A DNA stretch of 64,000 nucleotides from Govania unica (lineage in GTDB: Bacteria; Pseudomonadota; Alphaproteobacteria; Sphingomonadales; Govanellaceae): NCBI RefSeq assembly GCF_027920805.1, contig NZ_JANWOI010000004.1:186001-250000 (forward strand). Reading direction: 5' to 3'. How positions within the stretch are numbered: the first letter of the stretch is position 1; every line of letters begins with the position of its first letter. Under the pieces are notes generated by a model. That model saw only the letters and a list, made by a program, of their open reading frames with translations, had not been told where the DNA came from and searched no databases. Below, one piece after another: positions 50,478-60,145 of the stretch. Both the position numbers and the translations under genes were made by a program.

Positions 50478-50552
50478 CTGGATCCCCGCGTTCGCGAGGA
50501 TGACAGGAAAGTGGAGTCTTATCTGTCATTTCCGCGAAGGCGGGAATCCAGG
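50478..50552. repeat. Inverted pair of palindromic repeats
   Basis: CTGGATCCCCGCGTTCGCGA with GATGACAG, a short spacer, then TGTCATTTCCGCGAAGGCGG and GAATCCAG. Same family as those around the GIY-YIG gene. It separates hemW and rdgB. Confidence 0.8.
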
Positions 50553-50572
50553 CTTGTGGGCCACGCGATGTC

Positions 50573-51181
50573 TCAGCGGTAATTGAAACAGGCGTTGATC
50601 AATTGGCGGAAGGCGTCGGCGCGGTGGCTTATGCGGTGTTTTTCTTCTGGGTCCATTTCGCCGAAGGTGACGGCATGGCCCTCGGCCTGGAAAATGGGAT
50701 CGTAACCAAAGCCTTCTGTGCCGCGCGCCGGGAACACAAGTTCGCCTTCGACCGTGCCTTCGAAGGTCTCCACATGGCCGTCGGGCCAGGCGAGGGAGAG
50801 CGCGCAGACGAAACGGGCGTGGCGGTTGCTGTGGTCTTGCAAGGCTTCTTCGACCCGGCCCATGGCATAGGTGAAGTCGCGGCCATTCGGGGTTTCGGCC
50901 CAGCGGGCGGAATAGATGCCGGGATCGCCGCAAAGGGCATCGACGGCGAGCCCCGAATCATCGGCGAGGGCCGGGAGATTGGCGGCTTCTGCCGCAGCGA
51001 GCGCCTTCAGTTCGGCGTTCGCGCGGAAGGTGAGGCCGGTTTCCTCAGGCTCGGGCAGGCCAAGATCGCCAGCCGAGACAGCATCGATGCGGAACGGGCG
51101 CAGGAGATCGTTGATCTCCCGCACCTTGCCGGCATTGTGGCTCGCGACGATCAGTTTGTCCCCATCGAAGCGGCGATACAT
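50573..51181 (-). CDS. rdgB: XTP/dITP diphosphatase (RdgB/HAM1)
   Basis: Removes dITP and dXTP from the nucleotide pool. Family motifs are [65 protein letters not shown] and the final [14 protein letters not shown]. Length is 202 residues. It lies 4 bp after the rph stop, the pairing commonly seen in proteobacteria. Confidence 0.97.
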   Translation of the reverse strand: MYRRFDGDKLIVASHNAGKVREINDLLRPFRIDAVSAGDLGLPEPEETGLTFRANAELKALAAAEAANLPALADDSGLAVDALCGDPGIYSARWAETPNGRDFTYAMGRVEEALQDHSNRHARFVCALSLAWPDGHVETFEGTVEGELVFPARGTEGFGYDPIFQAEGHAVTFGEMDPEEKHRISHRADAFRQLINACFNYR

Positions 51182-51184
51182 GGC

Positions 51185-51901
51185 TTAGACTCCAAGAGCT
51201 TGGCGTTGCAGGCGGAAAATTTCATCGGTGCCGATGCGGGCCAGACGCAACAGGCGGAGAAATTCTTCTTCGGAGAACGGAGCGCCTTCGGCCGTGCCCT
51301 GAATTTCCGACAGGCCGCCCTTGCCGGTGATGACGAAATTGGCGTCCACTTCGGCCCCGCTGTCCTCGATATAGTCGAGATCGAGCAACGGGGTGGTGCC
51401 GACGATGCCGCAGGATACGGCGGCGATTTCGGTCTGAAGCGGGTTCCGTTCGATGAGCTTGCGCGTCATCATCAGGCTGAAACACTGATGAAGCGCCACG
51501 TAAGACCCGCTGATGGCCGCCGTGCGGGTGCCGCCATCGGCCTGCAAGACGTCGCAATCGATGCGGATCTGGCGTTCGCCCATAAGCGTGAGATCGCAGA
51601 CCGAGCGCAGGGCGCGGCCGATCAGGCGCTGAATTTCCTGGGTGCGGCCGGATTGTTTGCCACGGGCCGCCTCGCGGTCGGTGCGGGTATGGGTCGAGCG
51701 CGGCAGCATGCCGTATTCGGCCGTGATCCAGCCCTTGCCCTGACCCTTGAGCCAGCTTGGAACTTTTTCATCGAGAGAGGCGGTGCACAGCACATGGGTG
51801 TCGCCGAATTTCACGAGGCAGGAGCCTTCGGCATGTTTGGCCACGCCGGTTTCTAGGCTGACGGGGCGCATTTGATCGGCGGTGCGGCCTGAAGGGCGCA
51901 T
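51185..51901 (-). CDS. rph: Ribonuclease PH
   Basis: Phosphorolytic exoribonuclease that trims tRNA 3' ends. The start [39 protein letters not shown] and [16 protein letters not shown]-type segment (here [20 protein letters not shown]) are diagnostic. Length is 238 residues. The ATG at 51901 gives the conserved N-terminus; a start at 51925 would add 8 residues. Divergent from hrcA, as in many alphaproteobacteria. Confidence 0.97.
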   Translation of the reverse strand: MRPSGRTADQMRPVSLETGVAKHAEGSCLVKFGDTHVLCTASLDEKVPSWLKGQGKGWITAEYGMLPRSTHTRTDREAARGKQSGRTQEIQRLIGRALRSVCDLTLMGERQIRIDCDVLQADGGTRTAAISGSYVALHQCFSLMMTRKLIERNPLQTEIAAVSCGIVGTTPLLDLDYIEDSGAEVDANFVITGKGGLSEIQGTAEGAPFSEEEFLRLLRLARIGTDEIFRLQRQALGV

Positions 51902-52007
51902 GAGGAACCTCATTCTCTCGGACATTAGGATGCGCCTTGTCTATCCGCTCGGGCGGCGCGCGTCCAGTGTCCGAGTGTAGCAGCATTTCGAATATGGGGC
52001 GCTCGCA

Positions 52008-52036
52008 TTGACGCTCCGGGGTGCCGTCACTACATT
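52008..52036 (+). promoter_or_regulatory. Predicted vegetative promoter of hrcA-grpE
   Basis: TTGACG at 52008-52013 and TACATT at 52031-52036, spacer 17 bp. The start of transcription would be near 52043, about 26 bases before the hrcA ATG. No CIRCE inverted repeat is seen here. Confidence 0.55.
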
Positions 52037-52068
52037 GCTTGAGGTAGGTTGGGCTATGTAGATGGATT

Positions 52069-53115
52069 ATGCGGCTGGATGAGCTGAATGCGCGATCGCG
52101 GGATATTTTCCGCCAGATCGTCGAGACTTATCTCGAAACCGGAGAGCCGGTCGGGTCGCGGACGCTTGCCCGCATGACCGGGCTGACGCTGTCTCCGGCG
52201 TCGATCCGCAATGTCATGGCGGATCTTGAGGATGCCGGGCTGCTGTTCGCGCCGCATACCTCGGCCGGGCGCATTCCGACCCATAGCGGCTTGCGGATGT
52301 TTGTGGATGGCCTGCTTGAAGTCGGCGATCTGACCGACAGCGAACGGCGCAATATCGAGGCCCAGTGCCGTGTTGCCGGACGGCGACCGGAAGATGTGCT
52401 GGCCGAGGCGACGGGGGCGCTGTCGGGATTGTCGCATTGCGCGGGCGTGGTGATGGTGCCGAAAACCAACGCGCCCCTGCGTCATATGGAATTCGTGTCG
52501 CTTGGACCGGGCCGGGCGCTGGCCGTGATCGTGGGCGAGGACGGCTCGGTGGAAAACCGGCTGGTGGATCTGCCCCTTGGGCTGCCGCCTTCGGCCTTGG
52601 TGCAGGCGAGCAACTATCTGAGCGCCCGTGTGGTCGGCCGCAGCTTTGAAGAGGCGCGGGCCCTGATCGAGCGGGAACTGGGCGACAAACAGGCCGAGCT
52701 TGACCTGCTGACGAGCCAGGTGGTGGCCGCGGGCCTTGCCACCTGGGTCGGCGGCGAAGATGCCGGAGCCCAGGAGTCCGGGCTGATCATTCGCGGCTGG
52801 GGACATCTCCTGGATGATGTTCAGGCGCAGAGCGATCTTGAGCGGGTGCGCAAGCTGTTTGACGATCTTGAGACCAAGCGCGATCTCGCGCGGCTTCTGG
52901 ATCTCGCCCGCGATGCCGAAGGGGTGCGCATCTTCATCGGCGCGGAGAATAATCTGTTCAGCCTGTCGGGGTCGTCGGTGATCATCGCCCCGGTGTCGAA
53001 CGGACAGGAAAAAATCATCGGTGTCATTGGTGTGATCGGGCCGACCCGGCTCAATTACGCCCGCATTATTCCCATGGTGGACTTTACGGCCAAGATGGTT
53101 GGACGGTACATCTGA
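52069..53115 (+). CDS. hrcA: Heat-inducible transcription repressor HrcA
   Basis: Represses chaperone genes by binding the CIRCE element. The N-terminal winged helix (RSRDIFRQIVETYLETGEPV, GSRTLARMTGLTLSPASIRN, VMADLEDAGLL, PHTSAGRIPT) and the GAF-like domain with the C-terminal IGVIGVIGPTRLNYARIIPM are intact. Length is 348 residues. grpE follows after 39 bp. No CIRCE site occurs in front of any chaperone gene in this window, so its main target is probably groESL elsewhere. Confidence 0.96.
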   Translation: MRLDELNARSRDIFRQIVETYLETGEPVGSRTLARMTGLTLSPASIRNVMADLEDAGLLFAPHTSAGRIPTHSGLRMFVDGLLEVGDLTDSERRNIEAQCRVAGRRPEDVLAEATGALSGLSHCAGVVMVPKTNAPLRHMEFVSLGPGRALAVIVGEDGSVENRLVDLPLGLPPSALVQASNYLSARVVGRSFEEARALIERELGDKQAELDLLTSQVVAAGLATWVGGEDAGAQESGLIIRGWGHLLDDVQAQSDLERVRKLFDDLETKRDLARLLDLARDAEGVRIFIGAENNLFSLSGSSVIIAPVSNGQEKIIGVIGVIGPTRLNYARIIPMVDFTAKMVGRYI

Positions 53116-53154
53116 CTTTTACGCGCTAATTTCCAGACTAAACAGGATTGTTCC

Positions 53155-53754
53155 ATGACCGAAACAACTGAAGACAAGTCACAGACCGAAATCGAAACCC
53201 CGCAGTCCGAGGCCGTGGACACGGCCGCGATGAGCGATCCCGAAGCCGTGCAGGCCGAGCTTGCCGCCGAAGTGGCCGCGCTCAAGGACCGGCTGCTGCG
53301 CACCATGGCGGAAATGGAAAATCTCCGCAAACGCGCCGAACGGGATAAGCAAGACGCCGGGAAATATGCGGTGAGCTCATTCGCCCGTGATCTGTTGAAT
53401 GTGTCGGACAATCTGCAGCGTGCCCTTCAAAGCCTGCCAGAGGATGAGATCGGCGAGGGCTCGGTCAAGGTCTTCGTCGATGGCGTCGATATGACAGAAC
53501 GGGAGCTTTTGCGCGCCTTTGAAAAAGTCGGCATCCGCAAGATCGAGCCTATGGGCGAGAAATTTGACCATAACTTCCATGAAGCCATGTTCGAAGTCCC
53601 CATGGCCGATCAGGCGCCGGGCACCATTATTCAAGTGGTGCAGCCAGGCTATGTCATCCACGACCGCCTGCTCCGGGCAGCCCGCGTCGGCGTCAGCCGG
53701 GCGGCCGATGCCAACAACGGCAACGGCGAACCGCGGGTCGATACCCGGGCCTGA
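53155..53754 (+). CDS. grpE: Nucleotide exchange factor GrpE
   Basis: Releases ADP from DnaK. An acidic, disordered N-terminus (about 1-40) is followed by the long dimerising helix (AEVAALKDRLLRTMAEMENL RKRAERDK split across residues 42-70) and the C-terminal beta domain (MGEKFDHNFHEAMFEVP, GTIIQVVQPGYVIHDRLLR). Length is 199 residues. Cotranscribed with hrcA; dnaK lies 1 kb downstream behind a separate promoter. Confidence 0.96.
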   Translation: MTETTEDKSQTEIETPQSEAVDTAAMSDPEAVQAELAAEVAALKDRLLRTMAEMENLRKRAERDKQDAGKYAVSSFARDLLNVSDNLQRALQSLPEDEIGEGSVKVFVDGVDMTERELLRAFEKVGIRKIEPMGEKFDHNFHEAMFEVPMADQAPGTIIQVVQPGYVIHDRLLRAARVGVSRAADANNGNGEPRVDTRA

Positions 53755-53783
53755 GGCTTTTAAGCTGACCTAATTTAAAAAGT

Positions 53784-53860
53784 TGTCATGGCCGGGCTTG
53801 ACCCGGCCATCCATTTTTCGGGCGGCGGGATGGATACGCGGGTCGAGCCCGCGTATGACA
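53784..53860. repeat. Composite palindromic repeat, copy 1
   Basis: 77 bases: TGTCATGGCCGGGCTTGACC with the arm GGCCATCCAT, then a spacer and ATGGATACGCGGGTCGAGCC to CGCGTATGACA. A near-identical copy of the same length lies at 53942-54018. Confidence 0.8.
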
Positions 53861-53941
53861 GTGGGTTATGGCAGGGCCGGTTGCGGTCCTTCGGGAGGCC
53901 CTTTCAGGGCTTCTCAGGGGGAACGGTGGTGCCCCCTCATG
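53861..53941. other. Spacer with a degenerate second repeat type
   Basis: Part of a 328-base non-coding stretch between grpE and the copper chaperone gene. It contains TCCTTCGGGAGGCCCTTTCA and TCTCAGGGGGAACGG, a degenerate relative of the block at 25916-25952. No gene is supported. Confidence 0.5.
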
Positions 53942-54018
53942 TGTCATGGCCGGGCTTGACCCGGCCATCCATCTTTCAGGTGGTGAGATGGATACGCGGG
54001 TCAAGCCCGCGTATGACA
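53942..54018. repeat. Composite palindromic repeat, copy 2
   Basis: 77 bases with the same layout as copy 1: TGTCATGGCCGGGCTTGACC, GGCCATCCAT, spacer, ATGGATACGCGGGTCAAGCC, CGCGTATGACA. Differences are confined mostly to the spacer. Confidence 0.8.
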
Positions 54019-54082
54019 ATGGAGGTGCTGCGTGATCACAGGCTCCCACGTATGACAGCACCGGACAGTTGCTGCCTGAGAA

Positions 54083-54541
54083 TTAGTGCTTGTGGCTGTC
54101 GGCGGCGGGTTTTCCGGCTTTGACTTCGGCTTCTATGCTGAGGGGGCCGGTGGTTTTGAAGGTTAGGGTTACTGGGATTTTGGCGCCGGGGACCAGGCTT
54201 GCGTCCGGGGTGAACAGCATGACATGGAGGCCCATGGGGGCGAAGTTGGTGACGCTGTCGGCGGGAATCTCCACGGTTTCGACCTTTTTCATGCTCATGA
54301 CGCCGTTTTCATGCAGGGTCTGGTGGAGCTGGGCCGTTTTGGCGGCGGGGGTGGCGATGCTTTGGAGCTCATCCGCTGTTTTGCCGCTGTTGGTGACCGT
54401 GAAATAGAGCGCGGCGGGGCGGCCGGCTACGGCGGGCGGGCGAATCCAGGCGTCACTTACGGTCAGGGACCCGGCAGCGAAGGCCGGTGCGGCGACCAGG
54501 GTGAGAACCAGGATTGAAAGGGTCCGAAGGAGCCTGTTCAT
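54083..54541 (-). CDS. Periplasmic copper chaperone PCu(A)C
   Basis: Delivers Cu(I) to cytochrome oxidase assembly factors in the periplasm. A Sec signal (LSILVLTLVAAPAFAAGS) precedes a cupredoxin-like domain. The copper motif H-x10-M-x21-H-x-M is exact: His73, Met84, His106 and Met108. Other family marks are WIRPP and AALYFTVTN. Length is 152 residues, with a His-containing tail (DSHKH) that may add metal binding. It is convergent with grpE and divergent from dnaK. Sco1 or oxidase genes are not in the window. Confidence 0.93.
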   Translation of the reverse strand: MNRLLRTLSILVLTLVAAPAFAAGSLTVSDAWIRPPAVAGRPAALYFTVTNSGKTADELQSIATPAAKTAQLHQTLHENGVMSMKKVETVEIPADSVTNFAPMGLHVMLFTPDASLVPGAKIPVTLTFKTTGPLSIEAEVKAGKPAADSHKH

Positions 54542-54605
54542 GAGAGTTCCTTTCTTGAGGAAGTGGGCCGGTTTGCGACTTTTTCGACTTTCTGGTGGCT
54601 CGCCG

Positions 54606-54634
54606 CTTGCGGCTCTGAAATGCCACCCCTATAT
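54606..54634 (+). promoter_or_regulatory. Predicted heat-shock (sigma-32/RpoH) promoter of dnaK
   Basis: CTTG at 54606-54609 and CCTATAT at 54628-54634 with an 18-base spacer fit the alphaproteobacterial RpoH consensus (CTTG, 17-18 bases, CYTATNT). Transcription would start near 54642, giving a leader of about 130 nt before the dnaK ATG at 54775. No CIRCE repeat is visible nearby. Confidence 0.68.
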
Positions 54635-54774
54635 AACGTCCATCAACGGGAATTTACCAGTCGAAGAACAACGTGAGAAGTTCGGGCTGTCTGGAATTCA
54701 AGGGTTTCCGGAAAGGAGCTCGATTGAGTGCAGTTGCTGGCTCACCGGGTTTGCTGAATTGAAAGAGGATTATT

Positions 54775-56679
54775 ATGGCTAAAGTCATCGGTATCGATCT
54801 CGGAACTACCAATTCCTGCGTTGCCATCATGGATGGCTCGGCGCCCAAGGTGATTGAAAATTCGGAAGGCGGCCGCACCACGCCGTCCATGGTCGCCTTT
54901 ACGGCGGATGGCGAGCGCCTCGTTGGGCAGCCGGCCAAACGTCAGGCGATCACCAACCCGAACAATACGCTTTATGCGATCAAGCGCCTGATCGGCCGCA
55001 CCTTCAACGACCCGATGACGCAAAAGGACATCAATATGGTGCCCTATAAGATCGTCAAGGCGAAGAACGGTGACGCCTGGGTGCGTGCCCATGACGAAGA
55101 CTACAGCCCGAGCCAGGTCTCGGCCTTCATTCTGCAAAAGATGAAGGAAACCGCTGAAAGCTATCTCGGTGAAACCATCACGCAAGCCGTGATTACCGTT
55201 CCGGCCTATTTCAACGACGCCCAGCGTCAGGCCACGAAGGACGCCGGCAAGATCGCCGGGCTTGAAGTGCTCCGCATCATCAACGAACCGACTGCGGCGG
55301 CGCTCGCCTATGGCCTCGACAAGCAGGACGGCAAGACCATCGCCGTTTATGACTTGGGCGGCGGCACCTTTGACGTCTCGATCCTGGAGATCGGCGACGG
55401 CGTGTTCGAAGTGAAATCAACCAATGGCGATACCTTCCTCGGTGGGGAAGATTTCGACATGCGGCTTGTGGGCTACCTGGCCGACGAGTTCAAGAAGGAA
55501 CAGGGCATCGATCTTCGGAACGACAGCCTCGCCCTTCAGCGTCTGAAGGAAGCGGCCGAAAAGGCCAAGATCGAACTGTCGAGCGCTCAGCAGACCGAAA
55601 TCAACCTGCCCTTCATCACCGCCGATCAGACCGGGCCGAAGCATCTGACGCTGAAGCTGACCCGCGCCAAGTTTGAAAATCTGGTTGAGGATTTCGTGCT
55701 GCGCACGATCGATCCCTGCAAGGCGGCGTTGAAAGACGCCGGCCTGACCGCCGGTGAAATCGATGAAGTGGTGCTGGTGGGCGGCATGACCCGCATGCCC
55801 AAGGTCATCGAGACCGTGAAGAATTTCTTTGGTCGCGAGCCCCATAAGGGCGTCAACCCGGACGAAGTGGTGGCGCTTGGTGCGGCTATTCAGGCCGGTG
55901 TGTTGCAGGGCGACGTCAAGGACGTGCTGTTGCTTGACGTGACGCCGCTTAGCCTCGGGATTGAAACCCTGGGCGGCGTATTCACACGCCTGATTGACCG
56001 CAACACGACCATCCCGACCAAAAAGGCTCAGGTGTTCTCGACCGCCGAGGACAACCAGACCGCCGTCACCATCCGCGTGTTCCAGGGCGAACGCGAAATG
56101 GCCGCCGACAACAAGGTGCTTGGCCAGTTCGACCTCGTGGGCATTCCGGGTGCGCCGCGCGGTGTGCCGCAGATTGAAGTGGCCTTTGACATCGATGCGA
56201 ACGGCATCGTCAATGTCTCGGCCAAGGACAAGGGCACCGGCAAGGAACAGCAGATCCGCATTCAGGCCTCAGGCGGCCTGTCGGACGCCGACATCGAAAA
56301 GATGGTCAAGGACGCCGAAGCTCATGCCTCGGATGACAAGACCCGGCGTGAGTTGGCCGAAGCCCGCAACCAGGGTGAGGCGCTCGCCCATCAGACCGAA
56401 AAGACCCTGAAGGATCTTGGCGACAAGGCCCCGGCCGCTGACAAGGACGCGTCGGAAGCCGCGATCAAGTCCCTGCGTGAGGTGCTTGGTGGCGAAGATA
56501 TCGACAGCATTCGCCAGCGGACCGAAGCTTTGGCTCAGGTTTCCATGAAGCTTGGTGAAGCGCTTTATGCTCAGCAGGGTGCGGCCGAAGCCGGGGCTGA
56601 GAGCGCCGAGCCGGCTGGTGACCCGAATGTGGTTGACGCCGACTTCGAAGAAGTGGACGAAACCAAGCGCCAGTCGTGA
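54775..56679 (+). CDS. dnaK: Chaperone DnaK (Hsp70)
   Basis: ATP-dependent chaperone. The ATPase domain (1-385) starts [19 protein letters not shown] and contains [19 protein letters not shown] and [16 protein letters not shown]. The substrate-binding domain follows [20 protein letters not shown], and the lid and flexible C-terminus end [18 protein letters not shown], the usual proteobacterial tail. Length is 634 residues. It has its own heat-shock promoter and is followed by dnaJ 138 bp later with a hairpin in between. Confidence 0.98.
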   Translation: MAKVIGIDLGTTNSCVAIMDGSAPKVIENSEGGRTTPSMVAFTADGERLVGQPAKRQAITNPNNTLYAIKRLIGRTFNDPMTQKDINMVPYKIVKAKNGDAWVRAHDEDYSPSQVSAFILQKMKETAESYLGETITQAVITVPAYFNDAQRQATKDAGKIAGLEVLRIINEPTAAALAYGLDKQDGKTIAVYDLGGGTFDVSILEIGDGVFEVKSTNGDTFLGGEDFDMRLVGYLADEFKKEQGIDLRNDSLALQRLKEAAEKAKIELSSAQQTEINLPFITADQTGPKHLTLKLTRAKFENLVEDFVLRTIDPCKAALKDAGLTAGEIDEVVLVGGMTRMPKVIETVKNFFGREPHKGVNPDEVVALGAAIQAGVLQGDVKDVLLLDVTPLSLGIETLGGVFTRLIDRNTTIPTKKAQVFSTAEDNQTAVTIRVFQGEREMAADNKVLGQFDLVGIPGAPRGVPQIEVAFDIDANGIVNVSAKDKGTGKEQQIRIQASGGLSDADIEKMVKDAEAHASDDKTRRELAEARNQGEALAHQTEKTLKDLGDKAPAADKDASEAAIKSLREVLGGEDIDSIRQRTEALAQVSMKLGEALYAQQGAAEAGAESAEPAGDPNVVDADFEEVDETKRQS

Positions 56680-56735
56680 GAACAGCGTCTTGAGAGTGAT
56701 AGATGTTTGAGCTGACCGGACATTAGAATGGGCTG

Positions 56736-56768
56736 TGCCGCAGGGACCGCAAGGTGGTTCCTGCGGCA
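56736..56768 (+). promoter_or_regulatory. Strong hairpin between dnaK and dnaJ
   Basis: TGCCGCAGG (56736-56744) and CCTGCGGCA (56760-56768) pair perfectly over 9 bp, with ACC/GGT pairing further in. No U-tract follows, so full termination is unlikely. It could protect or process the mRNA and lower DnaJ output relative to DnaK. Confidence 0.55.
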
Positions 56769-56817
56769 TAGTGCTGTTCCGGGCCTCCTCGGGTTTTAAG
56801 TGAGATTGCAGAACGCC

Positions 56818-57975
56818 ATGTCGAAGGCTTGTTATTACGAAACTCTGGGCGTTGAGCGAGGCGCATCGGGCGATACGCTCAAAAAAGCCTTTCGCAAGAT
56901 GGCGATGCAATATCATCCGGACCGCAACCCGGGCGACGCCGCGGCGGAAAACAAGTTCAAGGAATTGAACGAAGCCTATGATGTCCTGAAGGATGGCGAC
57001 AAGCGGGCGGCTTATGATCGCTTTGGCCATGCCGCTTTTGAACATGGCGGGTCGCGCGGCGGCAATGGCCAGGGCGGCGGGTTCGGATTCTCGGACGGCT
57101 CATTCTCGGATATTTTTGAAGATCTTTTTGGCGATTTCATGGGCGGCCAGCAGGGTGGGCGGCGCGGCGGTGGGGCACAGGCCAATCTGCGCGGTGCCGA
57201 TCTGCGCTATGATCTCGAAATCACGCTTGAGGAAGCCCATAAGGGCAAGGCGGCCACGATTGAAGTGCCGACCAGTTCGTCTTGCACGAGCTGTAGTGGA
57301 TCTGGTGCTGCAGCGGGCTCCGAGCCGAAAATGTGCGGCACCTGCAATGGTCATGGCAAGGTCAGAAGTCAGCAGGGCTTCTTCATGGTCGAACGCAGCT
57401 GCCCAAGCTGTCACGGTGCCGGTCAGGTCATCGCCAATCCGTGCAAAAGCTGTCATGGTCAGGGCCGCATCCAGAAAGAACGCTCGCTGTCGGTCAAGAT
57501 CCCGGCAGGCGTCGATGACGGTACCCGCATTCGCCTTTCCGGTGAAGGGGAGGCCGGGTTACGCGGCGGCCCAAGCGGCGATCTTTATATTTTCCTCAGC
57601 GTTAAACCCCATCCGCTTTTCAAGCGTGAAGGTCCGCATGTGTTCTGCCGCGTGCCGATCCCGATGACCACGGCGGCGCTTGGTGGCGAGGTGGAAATCC
57701 CAACCATCGGCGGCGACCGCGCCAAGGTGGCGATCCCCATGGGCGCCCAGACCGGCCGCCAGTTCCGCCTGCGCGGCAAGGGCATGTCGGTCCTGAACAG
57801 CAATCAGTTTGGCGATATGGTGATTGAGACGGTGGTGGAAACCCCGGTCAATCTGACCAAGAAACAGCGCGAACTGCTGCGCGCGTTTGCGGATGAGGGC
57901 GGTGAGAACACGAGCCCGGAATGCAAGGGCTTCTTCGATCGCGTTAAAGGCATCTGGGAAGATCTGACGGAATAG
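56818..57975 (+). CDS. dnaJ: Chaperone DnaJ (Hsp40)
   Basis: Co-chaperone that stimulates the DnaK ATPase. The J domain carries the HPD motif ([13 protein letters not shown]) near residue 34. A Gly/Phe-rich linker (about 75-125) follows, then four zinc-binding CxxCxGxG repeats ([32 protein letters not shown]) and the C-terminal client-binding domains. Length is 385 residues. The ATG at 56818 gives [17 protein letters not shown]; an upstream start at 56800 is less likely. Confidence 0.97.
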   Translation: MSKACYYETLGVERGASGDTLKKAFRKMAMQYHPDRNPGDAAAENKFKELNEAYDVLKDGDKRAAYDRFGHAAFEHGGSRGGNGQGGGFGFSDGSFSDIFEDLFGDFMGGQQGGRRGGGAQANLRGADLRYDLEITLEEAHKGKAATIEVPTSSSCTSCSGSGAAAGSEPKMCGTCNGHGKVRSQQGFFMVERSCPSCHGAGQVIANPCKSCHGQGRIQKERSLSVKIPAGVDDGTRIRLSGEGEAGLRGGPSGDLYIFLSVKPHPLFKREGPHVFCRVPIPMTTAALGGEVEIPTIGGDRAKVAIPMGAQTGRQFRLRGKGMSVLNSNQFGDMVIETVVETPVNLTKKQRELLRAFADEGGENTSPECKGFFDRVKGIWEDLTE

Positions 57976-58029
57976 GTTGCGGAAGCAGGAATTCGTTGAA
58001 GGGGGCCGCATCATACCGGTCCCCTTTTT

Positions 58030-58110
58030 CGTCATTGTGAGGCGCAGCCGACGCAATCCAGTTTCGCCGCATAAAGGGCTGGATTGCTTCGGCTTTGTCT
58101 CGCAATGACG
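58030..58110. repeat. Inverted palindromic repeat pair
   Basis: GTCATTGTGAGGCGCAGCCG to AATCCAG and, after a spacer, CTGGATTGCTTCGGCTTTGT to GCAATGAC. Imperfect relative of the 30-bp inverted repeat at 23042. It lies between the convergent dnaJ and cupin genes. Confidence 0.75.
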
Positions 58111-58131
58111 GTCGTATGTGGATGCTGCGGT

Positions 58132-58626
58132 TTACGCTTCCCCGTCCCAGTAATCGACCGGGTTGTTTTTGAGAAAAGCTGCATGGGTCATGTGGTTCGG
58201 GTCGCCGCCGGGGGCGCAGCCGGCGGTGATGCCGATTTTGTCTGATTCGGGGTAGATGGTGATCTCGGGTTCGATCATGGTCGAAAAACACAGGTAATTG
58301 AGCGGCGAATCGCTGTCGTTGATGACTTGATGGGCGATGCCCGAGGCGGCGGCGAGGTGGATATAGTCGCCTTGGGCGAGCGGGATGCTGTTGTCCCCCC
58401 AGCGCAGGCTGCCGCTGCCATCGAGGATCAGGATGGCCTCGTCATTCGCGGTATGGTAGTGGGCTGGAAAAGCCCGTTTGCCGGGAGCGAGGCGATAGAG
58501 GCTGAGCCCCAGTTTCGGGGTGAACCCGACGCCTTTGGGCGTTAGCGATTTGCGTTGGGATCTGTAGGTCGCGTCATGCTCGCGCTTCGTCCATTCGGTG
58601 GTGATGATATTGCGTTTATAGACCAT
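58132..58626 (-). CDS. Cupin-domain protein
   Basis: A 164-residue protein with one cupin fold. Motif 1 is FPAHYHTANDEAILILDGSG (His-x-His and Glu as metal ligands), and motif 2 is YIHLAAASGIAHQVINDSD with the second-motif histidine. The N-terminal 25 residues (VYKRNIITTEWTKREHDATY) are an extra segment. Resembles stand-alone cupins of unknown substrate that bind a divalent metal. No signal peptide. Monocistronic, convergent with dnaJ, divergent from dapB. Confidence 0.85.
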   Translation of the reverse strand: MVYKRNIITTEWTKREHDATYRSQRKSLTPKGVGFTPKLGLSLYRLAPGKRAFPAHYHTANDEAILILDGSGSLRWGDNSIPLAQGDYIHLAAASGIAHQVINDSDSPLNYLCFSTMIEPEITIYPESDKIGITAGCAPGGDPNHMTHAAFLKNNPVDYWDGEA

Positions 58627-58761
58627 GACGGCCTCCCCTTTTGGAACATAACAGGAACGCTAGCATGAGTCGCGGCGCTTGAGAAGCGGCTATGACAAGC
58701 TTGTGAAAATACAGTAAGAGTGACGCTTAGGATGAGACCAAAGATTGAGCGGAGAGCGGCG

Positions 58762-59580
58762 ATGAGCAGGACTCGGATAGGGATTCTTGGATGTGCCGGG
58801 CGCATGGGACGGACGTTGATTGCCGAGGTTCTGGCGCAGTCAGATCGGGCCGAACTTGCGGGCGGCGTCGATCAGCCGGCCAGTCCGGCACTGGGCAAAC
58901 CGATTCTCGATCCGGTGAGCGGCGCCGACACCGGGCTTGTGGTCGGCAGCGATCCTCATGCTTTGTTCGCGATTTCGGACGTGGTGATTGATTTCACCTG
59001 CCCGACGGCCTCGGTCATGCATGCTCAGGAAGCCGCCCGTACCGGCACGGCGCTGATCATCGGCACCACGGGGCTTGCGGCCCATGAGGATGCCGAAGTG
59101 GCGCGGGCCTCTGCGGGCACGGCTATTGTGCAGGCGGCCAATTTCTCGCTTGGGGTCAATTTGCTGGTGGCGTTGACGGAACAGGTGTCGCGGCTGCTCA
59201 ATGATGATTTCGATGTGGAGGTGCTGGAAATGCATCATCGCATGAAGGTCGATGCGCCCTCGGGCACGGCGCTTGCGCTGGGCAAGGCGGCGGCGGCGGG
59301 GCGCGGGGTTGATCTTGAGGCGGTGGCTGATCGCGTGCGTGATGGCATCACCGGGGCGCGGACGCGCGGTCATATCGGCTTTGCCACCCTGCGCGGCGGC
59401 AATGTGGTTGGCGATCACACGGTGATTTTTGCCGCTGACAATGAACGCATCGAACTGAGCCACAAGGCTGGTGACCGGGCGATTTTCGCGCGTGGCGCGG
59501 TGGCAGCGGCGCTTTGGGCCCATGGCAAACCGGCCGGACAATATGGCATGAATGACGTGCTTGGGTTCACCAAGGCTTAG
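58762..59580 (+). CDS. dapB: 4-hydroxy-tetrahydrodipicolinate reductase
   Basis: NAD(P)H-dependent step in lysine and diaminopimelate synthesis. Seen are IGILGCAGRMGRTLIAEVL (dinucleotide-binding), the catalytic EMHHRMKVDAPSGTALALGK and the C-terminal GQYGMNDVLGF. Length is 272 residues. The ATG at 58762 follows GGAGAGCGGCG and gives the conserved start; an upstream in-frame start would add 14 residues. Confidence 0.97.
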   Translation: MSRTRIGILGCAGRMGRTLIAEVLAQSDRAELAGGVDQPASPALGKPILDPVSGADTGLVVGSDPHALFAISDVVIDFTCPTASVMHAQEAARTGTALIIGTTGLAAHEDAEVARASAGTAIVQAANFSLGVNLLVALTEQVSRLLNDDFDVEVLEMHHRMKVDAPSGTALALGKAAAAGRGVDLEAVADRVRDGITGARTRGHIGFATLRGGNVVGDHTVIFAADNERIELSHKAGDRAIFARGAVAAALWAHGKPAGQYGMNDVLGFTKA

Positions 59581-59591
59581 GTTCCCGAAGC

Positions 59592-60074
59592 TCAGACCTG
59601 CCCGGCGCACAGGCGGCCGAGGGCCTTGTTGAGGGCTTCGGCCACTTCGAGGCGTTCGGCGGGGGACAGGAAGCGGCCGATTTCAAGATTGCGGCCATGG
59701 GACGTGAGCGTCACTCGCACTTCATAGGGGCGCGGTTCGGCGATCTGGACCCGCACCCAATAGGGCTGAAACTGCCATTCCTCGTATTTGCCCTTGGGGC
59801 TCAGGCGGCCGACCGTCAGGTTGTCGTCGGTCAGGCGGATGGTTTCAAGCGAAGTGCTCGCCCGGTAGCTGAGCTGGAATGCCCAATAGACCCCGAGCAC
59901 GTCGAGCCCGAAGAATCCGAACACCGGCCAGGCGCCGATGGAGATGAAGACGAACCCCACCAGGCAGGATAACAGCCCGAGACAACACATAAGAACCTTG
60001 AACCCGCGCCGCGACAGGGAGCGATGGGGATGCAGGGTGGCGCTGAAGCGGAGCCGGTTCAGGGTCGCGTCCAT
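59592..60074 (-). CDS. DUF2244 integral membrane protein
   Basis: A 160-residue protein with two membrane helices close together (about 28-48 VLMCCLGLLSCLVGFVFISI and 52-70 WPVFGFFGLDVLGVYWAFQL) and a cytoplasmic C-terminal domain (TIRLTDDNLTVGRLSPKGKY, WVRVQIAEPRPYEVRVTLTS). That architecture and the sequence LHPHRSLSRRGF at the start fit DUF2244, of unknown role. The ATG at 60074 is chosen over an earlier frame start at 60116. It lies between dapB and nth, as in related genomes. Confidence 0.85.
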   Translation of the reverse strand: MDATLNRLRFSATLHPHRSLSRRGFKVLMCCLGLLSCLVGFVFISIGAWPVFGFFGLDVLGVYWAFQLSYRASTSLETIRLTDDNLTVGRLSPKGKYEEWQFQPYWVRVQIAEPRPYEVRVTLTSHGRNLEIGRFLSPAERLEVAEALNKALGRLCAGQV

Positions 60075-60145
60075 GGCCCTAGAATAAGCCTTGCCGAAGG
60101 GCGGAGCAATCGGCATAGATTGGGCAGTGTTTAAGGGAGTTTGTC

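Noticed and set aside
50428-50529. 34-residue N-terminal extension of HemW
   Set aside because: The translation comes from a palindromic repeat (CHPRERGDPA-type peptide), not from a gene.
51940-54775. CIRCE element
   Set aside because: No TTAGCACTC-N9-GAGTGCTAA or close variant seen before hrcA, grpE or dnaK.
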